64,000 nt of DNA from Arachidicoccus ginsenosidivorans (GTDB taxonomy: Bacteria > Bacteroidota > Bacteroidia > Chitinophagales > Chitinophagaceae): assembly GCF_007971385.1 (NCBI RefSeq), contig NZ_CP042434.1, positions 1,922,001 to 1,986,000 of the forward strand, written 5' to 3'. Shown piece after piece: positions 56,662-64,000 of this stretch; positions within the stretch are counted from its first letter, which is position 1; each line of letters begins with the position of its first letter. A program made the translations under genes and the position numbers. The notes beneath the pieces were generated by a model that had not been told where the DNA came from, made no database searches, and saw nothing but the letters and a program-made list of their open reading frames with translations.

Positions 56662-58695
56662 TCAATTTTTCCGTACTCTGGAAAACTTATAAAGGAGAAC
56701 GCCGTGAGCAGGAATTTTCAGAGAAAGGGCCTCTTTAGCTGTAGAAATCGTAGCTATATTTTTTTGCCTCCAAAGATCTCTAACCATTTGAACGCCGGCT
56801 ACTCCTAACTTATTAAAATCACGATAATTAATATCAACCGAGTCTAATCCAAAATTACAAAACCCAACAGCAGAGCTCCCGTCTTCAAGTTCCTTTTCAA
56901 ATATATGTAAATCTCCAATTGTTTGCACACAAATTGCTTGTTTGCCAAGAGGATCCTGATCGACGTCAATCACCTCATCATTAGTAAGCAGATTATAGGT
57001 AAATGCATCCAGTTGTTCCAGGTTGCAACCGATAAGCAATGGTGCAGAAAAGAGACACCAGAGGCTAAAATGTAAATATTGCTCATCAGGACGAAGCTTA
57101 CTCTTATGAGGATGTCCCCAACCCACAGTACCGATTACCAACATATCAGGATCATTCCAGTTACCTGGCTTTGCGTATGCTGCAGCCTGATCCTGACTAA
57201 GTGCTATTTGACTAACGCTAGCCCAGGTATCAGTTATATCATTTGTGGTGCGCCAGCAATTCCCATTCACCGAATCTCCCCACTTCCAAACATCTGACAT
57301 ACCATATTGGCATAGACTATATACGATATCACGCGGTTGTTGACGAAGATAATCACCCATGATCTTATAAGGCCTTATTGCTGTACTTAATTTATCTCCC
57401 CCCTTATATGATAATGATGAAACTGTATAAGGGTCATTCTCAGGCAATCCATCAATTACATTCCCATAACTACACCAATCATACTTCAAATAGTCGATAC
57501 CCCATCTGGCATAACTCTCAGCATCCTGCCTCTCGTATCCAAAACTACCTGCGCAGCCTCCGCAGGTCCAGGGACCTGGACTTGAATACAGACCGATCTT
57601 CAATCCTAAAGAATGTACGTAATCAGCCAGACCTTTCATATTATCAAAACGGCTGTTTGGAATAATGTAGCCATGTTCATCCCTGAATATGCCTCGCAAG
57701 GTGGTGTCCTCAGCGTCACGGTGATTTTGCCAAAAATCATCAATATTAATGTATGTCCAACCGTGATTGATCAGTCCTGTCTTTACCATGGCATCAGCGG
57801 CACGCTTTACCTTATTTGCCGAAACTTCATTCGCAAAACAGTTCCAACTATTCCAACCCATTGGGGGAGTTAGTGCAATACGATCACCGCAAACAATTCG
57901 GAGGGTCCTTCCTGCTTCCCCTTTCCCATTCATCGCTTTCAATTTAACGGTATATGTACCGGGCGAAGAAAGCACTCCAGTGATCAAACCTGAATTCTGA
58001 TCAATTTTTAATCCATTGGGAAGGCCTTCAACTGAAAACTTCATCGGTCTTAAGCCCGTCGCCGTTACAAGAAATTGAAATGGAGACCTTGGGCGCACTC
58101 CAAAGACTTTAGCTCCTGTGATTCTGGGTGTAGCCGGAGGCTTCGGCGTAAGAATATACGAGACATCCGAAATTGGATTAAAGGTTTGCAATGTCGTTAC
58201 TCCTTCTGTTTCAAATTTCGCATCGACCCAATCAACATGATCATAAAAATTTCCATTGCCTCCGTCAGTTACGACCAACCTTAACTTCTTTGCACCAACA
58301 AGAACGACATTACAAAGTTTCGCAGGCTCCCCCAAGTGCATAATACCACTTGACCATGCTCGTTTACCATCTATAATTATTTGAAATTCAGCAGCCGACT
58401 CATGTCCTTTCACTTCATCATCAATACCAACCAAGGCTGAAAACGATTTTACTTTTTTGTCCAATAGTATCTCTAAGGAACTAACAGCGTGGGAGCCAAA
58501 CCCACGCTCGTAGGTCTTTCCAGCGATCATAAATTTCCCACCATCAACGGTTTTGTTTTTACCAGGGGTTCCATATCCCTGCGTAGCAGCACTAAGATCC
58601 AATTGATCCAGCCATACTGTTTGAGCCGATACAGCACAACTCAACAAGATTGAAACAAAACAGAATATCCACGTCAACTCATTAAATCTTTTCAT
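56662..58695 (-). CDS. Exported GH27 alpha-galactosidase with N-terminal NPCBM domain
   Basis: This protein has about 677 residues. A signal peptide (WIFCFVSILLSCAVSAQ) is followed by an NPCBM galactose-binding domain (about 25-155) and a putative Ig-like domain (about 180-270). The GH27 barrel begins TPPMGWNSWNCFANEVS. The catalytic nucleophile Asp is in YLKYDWC and the acid/base Asp in the segment WNDPDMLVIG. It releases alpha-galactose from side chains of hemicelluloses. A C-terminal beta domain follows. The start at 58695 (MKRFNELTW) was chosen for the signal peptide. The gene lies between the two copies of a 600-bp repeat. Confidence 0.9.
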   Translation of the reverse strand: MKRFNELTWIFCFVSILLSCAVSAQTVWLDQLDLSAATQGYGTPGKNKTVDGGKFMIAGKTYERGFGSHAVSSLEILLDKKVKSFSALVGIDDEVKGHESAAEFQIIIDGKRAWSSGIMHLGEPAKLCNVVLVGAKKLRLVVTDGGNGNFYDHVDWVDAKFETEGVTTLQTFNPISDVSYILTPKPPATPRITGAKVFGVRPRSPFQFLVTATGLRPMKFSVEGLPNGLKIDQNSGLITGVLSSPGTYTVKLKAMNGKGEAGRTLRIVCGDRIALTPPMGWNSWNCFANEVSANKVKRAADAMVKTGLINHGWTYINIDDFWQNHRDAEDTTLRGIFRDEHGYIIPNSRFDNMKGLADYVHSLGLKIGLYSSPGPWTCGGCAGSFGYERQDAESYARWGIDYLKYDWCSYGNVIDGLPENDPYTVSSLSYKGGDKLSTAIRPYKIMGDYLRQQPRDIVYSLCQYGMSDVWKWGDSVNGNCWRTTNDITDTWASVSQIALSQDQAAAYAKPGNWNDPDMLVIGTVGWGHPHKSKLRPDEQYLHFSLWCLFSAPLLIGCNLEQLDAFTYNLLTNDEVIDVDQDPLGKQAICVQTIGDLHIFEKELEDGSSAVGFCNFGLDSVDINYRDFNKLGVAGVQMVRDLWRQKNIATISTAKEALSLKIPAHGVLLYKFSRVRKN

Positions 58696-59240
58696 TATAA
58701 AAGTATTATTCCATTTAAAACAAATTGCCATATTACCGGAAATGAAAGCCTAATTCATGATTCTATATTGCTAAAGTTGTTAAGTATAGTCAACATATTA
58801 CTTAACAGGCGCCACCCCTTCTTTTGTCTGTATAACTTTTTGTATAGTCCCATCTGGATTATAATGCATGTAATCAATACAAATTGACCTCCTGTAACTA
58901 CCACCTGTTGGCAAACTGCCATTATGATAAAAAAAATAAGATTTGCCTTTATAGTCAATTACACCAGGATGTGTAGTAAAACTGTTGGTGACATTCCCCT
59001 CTATGATGCCACGATATGTCCATGGACCTTTAATAGTCGGAGCCGTACAATATTCAATCATTTCCGGTTTGGTACCTGCGCCTGCATACAATAGATAATA
59101 AAGGCCATTTCTTTTGTAAACCCAAGGTCCTTCAATATAGTTCTTCGGCTTGAAAGTATTGATCGGACTATCTGCCTGGATCATATTGTCTTTTAATTTA
59201 ATCCACTTACAGCTACCATTGCCCCAGAAAAGATAGGCCT
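58646..59240. repeat. Direct repeat (copy 2) covering GH27 leader and GH43 3' end
   Basis: This copy contains the GH27 start, the intergenic spacer and the intact 3' half of the downstream-oriented GH43 gene. It matches 56029-56634 with scattered substitutions and small indels. Because this copy keeps the full GH43 frame, it is likely the older one. Confidence 0.85.
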
Positions 59241-59760
59241 GCCCGTCATCGTCAATAAACACGGTAGGATCAATATCATCCCAGCCGTATTTCATATCCG
59301 TGGTCATCTCATTTACGATCAGTGCCTTGCCTATGGCATCCTTAAAAGGTCCGGAAGGACGGTCAGAGACAGCTACACCAATCGCAGCACCACCATTACT
59401 GTTGCTGTCTTTTTTATGAAATGTTGCCACATACCAAAAGAATTTACCATTTCTTTCAATACATTGGGCGGCATAGGCATCGCCTGTCCCCCAAGAAAAA
59501 GTATGTGGGGATAATACCGGGCCATAATCCTTCCAGTCAACCATATTCGTAGAAGAAAACACATGCCAATCGGGCATTTTATAATTTGTTGCTGTTAAGG
59601 AGGCAGTGTCATGACCCGTATATAAAAAAACAGTATCATGATATACGATAGGAGCCGGATCCGCAGTGAACAGATTCCTGATAATTGGATTTTGGGCCTC
59701 GAGATTAACAGCCATTATCATCAGACCAAATGCAATAAGAAGGCTTTTTTTACGCTGCAC
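58798..59760 (-). CDS. Exported GH43 glycosidase (single domain)
   Basis: This 320-residue enzyme has a signal peptide (SLLIAFGLMIMAVNLEAQ). The GH43 catalytic residues lie in FTADPAPIVYHD (base), DIDPTVFIDDDGQAYLFWGN (pKa-modulating Asp) and YIEGPWVYKR (acid Glu). It has no CBM6 domain and is a shorter paralogue of the GH43 at 54685. It would cleave arabinofuranosyl or xylosyl groups, most likely periplasmic or cell-bound. It is followed by the CE1-type esterase gene upstream on the same strand with a 105-bp spacer. Confidence 0.9.
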   Translation of the reverse strand: MQRKKSLLIAFGLMIMAVNLEAQNPIIRNLFTADPAPIVYHDTVFLYTGHDTASLTATNYKMPDWHVFSSTNMVDWKDYGPVLSPHTFSWGTGDAYAAQCIERNGKFFWYVATFHKKDSNSNGGAAIGVAVSDRPSGPFKDAIGKALIVNEMTTDMKYGWDDIDPTVFIDDDGQAYLFWGNGSCKWIKLKDNMIQADSPINTFKPKNYIEGPWVYKRNGLYYLLYAGAGTKPEMIEYCTAPTIKGPWTYRGIIEGNVTNSFTTHPGVIDYKGKSYFFYHNGSLPTGGSYRRSICIDYMHYNPDGTIQKVIQTKEGVAPVK

Positions 59761-59865
59761 AATATATATTTTTCTTTTAAATTTATAAATTCAAATCTTG
59801 TAATCTGTCCTGCCAGGCTACTGAATTTTTACATATCTCCCATTAATGTATAAGAAAAGGGTGAA

Positions 59866-61444
<1,579 letters not shown>

Positions 61445-62703
61445 TTATTCAAGATTATTTATTGCGGGTTGTATTAGTTGATACTGACCACTTAAATGCA
61501 TCAAGCTAAATAAGTACAATAACCCGTCGTAATAAGGATCAAAATAACCGTCCTTGTAAGGAAGAAGCTTAGCACCCCATAACGCCTTCACAAAACTAAA
61601 CTTATCTTTTATAATCATGTGCGTGGATGCGACTGTTGCAATCAGCCCTAAGGAATGCCGTAATTTTTTATACCCACCAGCTTGCAAAATCTGATCGGGT
61701 ATAGAACCATTCGTCTTATATTGGTCTACAAATGTATGAATGCCTTTAGACTTAAAAAAGATTGTATTCTTCCGGCGTAATTACGCTGCCAAATATCATC
61801 TACACCAAACCAATTGTAATCCATTGCTATATTCATTGGCACACGCCAAGAATCGTAACGGAATGCCGGTTTTAACCAGGTGGTTCCAAAAGCTTGGCCA
61901 GAAAAATAGGTAAGGTCTGTATTTAAACCGGTAGGTGCAGCACAGGCACGATGGAGAAAAGCCCTTGCCGTATCTGCACAGTCCTTGTAAAACTGTTGAT
62001 GTCCGTCATTTGCATATAGAGCCCATACCTCATAAAAAGCAGGCAATTGATATGAAGGGTCTGTATAGTTATAATTTCTTCCTTCAGGTGTAAAGCAAAT
62101 TTGCTTATGTTCGATGTTGATAATATTAAAAATGCCATCCTTTGTCCCGTCTTTTTTCCACATATTGTCCAGAATAAAACGCGCTTCTTTATAATAATCT
62201 ATTCCTGTAGTATTCCCCCATTTATTGGAAGCAAATAATAAGTCCGTAATAAAATACAATTCTCCGTCCGAAGCGGTGCCCGGCGAATTCTGCTTCATCG
62301 TTTTGGGATTGATGCTCCAGGCAAAATATCCCTTTCTTGGGCCGCTCTGGTGCTGCAAATATTTTTTACTCCACCTCCATATCCGGTCAAATACATTCTT
62401 TTTGCCCAACTGAACAGCGATCATCATTCCATACGAAAGCCCTTCACTTCTTGCATCGTGATTTTTTAAATCACTAACGTAGGCCATTGAATCTCCCACT
62501 TCAAAATATACCTTATTTGACCCTTCAAATAATTGATGATAAACAAGACTGATTTTAGCATCAATTTCAGTTTGACTGTAACCAACCTCCCGCAGAACAT
62601 TAGGGTATACATGCGTGTAATATGCGCCCCGATATTGTTGGCCCATAACCACTTTCATAAAGAATAAAACCATTAATAACAATAAAAGCTCTTTTCTGTT
62701 CAT
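61445..62703 (-). pseudogene. Exported GH8 reducing-end xylose-releasing exo-oligoxylanase-like, one frameshift
   Basis: The main frame (61726-62703) has a signal peptide (LLLLLMVLFFMKVVMGQ) and the GH8 core. The acid Glu is in YFEVGDSMAYVSD or the following SEGLSYGMMIAVQLGK, and the catalytic Asp region is GTASDGELYFITDLLFASN. The last part (61445-61687, KLRHSLGLIATVASTHM, then LFSLMHLSGQYQ) is in another frame. It joins as SFFKSKGIHTFVDQYKTNG if one base is restored in the A6 run at 61754-61759. The enzyme would release xylose from the reducing end of xylo-oligosaccharides. It follows the GH31 gene by about 220 bp. Confidence 0.83.
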
Positions 62704-62927
62704 CAGATCCTTAATTAACTTCTTTAATAACTAATTGACCCGTATGGCAAAAATCCATATCCATCTATACGAGCAACGCCTCCCAGACTATCCAAATTGA
62801 CCAGCACGGTCCGTTTATGTTCAACTACACTTGTCGAAAACCTGTTACAGTATAAACACGGCCATATCCAACCTATATTGCAACATTTTCTATATTTATT
62901 TAAAATTAAATTGACAACAACGCCCCC

Positions 62928-64000
62928 TTAAAATGACAAATTCACCTGTATTTTTTCACCATTATAATTTATCACCTTATCAACGTTCTTTGTCAGCTTC
63001 ACGCTGGATCCGCCTTTATGTTTCATCAATACAACTCTAAACTTCCTCGTATTTAGCATCCCCGGGAAATGCCCACTTTTGTTACCAATAATTAAAGTAT
63101 GCTGATTATCATTCCAGTGAAAATTGATAGTCGTATATAGCCCCTTTTCATAATCATAGTTGTCATTTTCATCTTCATAAAGGGTAAAATCCGCATCGGC
63201 TCCGGGATAAATCCTGATTTCAAGATTATCCCATTTTTTTTCTGTCGCATACTGTACATCCGGCCCCCAGGGCATAATAGTTCCAGCCTTGACATAAAGT
63301 GGCATAATTCCAATAGGGGTAGCCCGATTAATATACTTACCTCCTTTTACCAATACGCCCGTCCAGAAGTCATACCAAGAAGCGTCAGCTGGCAAATAAA
63401 CCTGCTGTGTCTTTGCATCCTTCTTGGTCACCGGAGCAACCAGAAAAGAACTTCCAAACATATATTCATCGCCTATATCATATACATTTTTATCCTGTTT
63501 AAAATCAATTGCCAACGCCCGCATAAAAGACTGATTGTTATTTGTCACCTGCCAGGCAGTACTGTATATATAAGGCAGAAGACTATACCTTAATTTTATA
63601 AACTTTTCCAATACATCATAAATAGTATCACCTTTACTGCCAAACTGATAAATTTCTCTAGGAATAGCGGTACCATGCGACCGCATCATAGGCATAAAAG
63701 TCCCGAACTGTAACCACCGCGTATATAGTTCCTGAAATTCAGGATTCTTAGCGCCTCCGCCTTTTATGTAGCTATTTGCAAAGAATCCTCCTATATCTGT
63801 ATTCCAATAAGGGAGTCCGGTCATCGAAAAGTTTAAACCTGCGGGAATCTGCTTACGAAACGACTCCCAACTCGAAGTAACGTCCCCACTCCAAGTGTTG
63901 GAGGCAAACCGCTGCTGACCTGCAAATGCAGAACGAGTCAATATCACAACACGCTTAGCTGACGTGGTTGCTCTTTGGTGATCATACACCCCTTTAATAT
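62928..64000 (-). CDS. GH31 alpha-xylosidase/alpha-glucosidase, partial at the window end
   Basis: The C-terminal part of a GH31 enzyme is present from about the second half of the barrel on. The family blocks seen are TRSAFAGQQRFASNTWSGDV with the acid/base Asp, the PYWNTDIGGFF segment and the RSHGTAIPREIY segment. The distal beta-sandwich domains follow (DEYMFGSSFLVAPVTKKDA; YLPADASWYDFWTG). The nucleophile Asp lies beyond position 64000. Many Bacteroidota GH31 enzymes of this layout are alpha-xylosidases for xyloglucan. With the neighbouring GH8, CE1 and GH43 genes this fits hemicellulose processing. Confidence 0.87.
   Translation of the reverse strand, partial: IKGVYDHQRATTSAKRVVILTRSAFAGQQRFASNTWSGDVTSSWESFRKQIPAGLNFSMTGLPYWNTDIGGFFANSYIKGGGAKNPEFQELYTRWLQFGTFMPMMRSHGTAIPREIYQFGSKGDTIYDVLEKFIKLRYSLLPYIYSTAWQVTNNNQSFMRALAIDFKQDKNVYDIGDEYMFGSSFLVAPVTKKDAKTQQVYLPADASWYDFWTGVLVKGGKYINRATPIGIMPLYVKAGTIMPWGPDVQYATEKKWDNLEIRIYPGADADFTLYEDENDNYDYEKGLYTTINFHWNDNQHTLIIGNKSGHFPGMLNTRKFRVVLMKHKGGSSVKLTKNVDKVINYNGEKIQVNLSF

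Overview
The window looks like the chromosome of a member of the Bacteroidota, most likely the family Chitinophagaceae. The evidence is the set of families present (DUF6377, DUF4834, DUF2490, OmpA with carboxypeptidase-like repeats, an ECF sigma/anti-sigma pair), starts that mostly lack Shine-Dalgarno sequences, a TAnnTTTG-type promoter element, and a cluster of secreted glycoside hydrolases. The genus (something like Arachidicoccus or Niabella) is only a guess. No rRNA, CRISPR array, intact transposase or integrase was seen.

Layout. (1) 1-7.8 kb: a broken DUF6377 regulator, a broken AraC regulator next to an AhpD-like protein, a two-domain spondin-like lipoprotein, an exported MsrA/MsrB pair and an exported Gfo/Idh oxidoreductase. 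(2) 8.0-16.3 kb: an accessory island of small transferred or defence genes, many damaged. It holds an alpha/beta-hydrolase relic, a hexapeptide acetyltransferase, a GNAT, an AbiE-type toxin/antitoxin pair with two inverted-repeat operator candidates, a Schlafen/AlbA_2 ATPase with an XRE regulator, a HigA relic and a RhuM relic with an in-frame stop. The AbiEii toxin carries the tail of an AraC regulator. (3) 16.4-25.7 kb: a locus that stands out. A secreted TPR-CHAT putative protease with a C-terminal membrane anchor lies behind a PKD/outer-membrane barrel protein and an OmpA-type barrel protein, and faces a small exported protein, an ECF sigma factor and an anti-sigma factor. (4) 26.4-31.1 kb: a CAU-anticodon tRNA and a pstSCAB-like ABC operon with a DUF2490 protein. 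(5) 31.6-51.2 kb: core genes, namely HAD hydrolase, RNase HII, heme A synthase, ThiL, a CorA transporter, the RodA/PBP2/MreDCB elongasome cluster, alanine dehydrogenase, a GNAT and an ABC permease. A ParDE module between integron-like palindromes and an OLD-nuclease relic interrupt this stretch, and a candidate structured RNA lies at 48.1 kb. (6) 51.9-64.0 kb: a hemicellulose utilisation cluster with GH2, two GH43, GH27, a CE1-type esterase, GH8 and a partial GH31. No SusC/SusD pair lies inside the window.

How the genes work together. The glycosidases are nearly all exported and together fit stepwise removal of arabinose, galactose, acyl and xylose units from a decorated xylan or xyloglucan. 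The Rod cluster builds the lateral wall. The Msr pair repairs envelope methionines. The CHAT locus looks like an envelope-facing protease and sensor module under its own sigma factor.

At least thirteen genes or gene relics have reading frames broken by one base. Almost all of the breaks are losses inside homopolymer runs. This is either genuine decay or an uncorrected sequencing artefact, so split genes are annotated here as single reconstructed spans.
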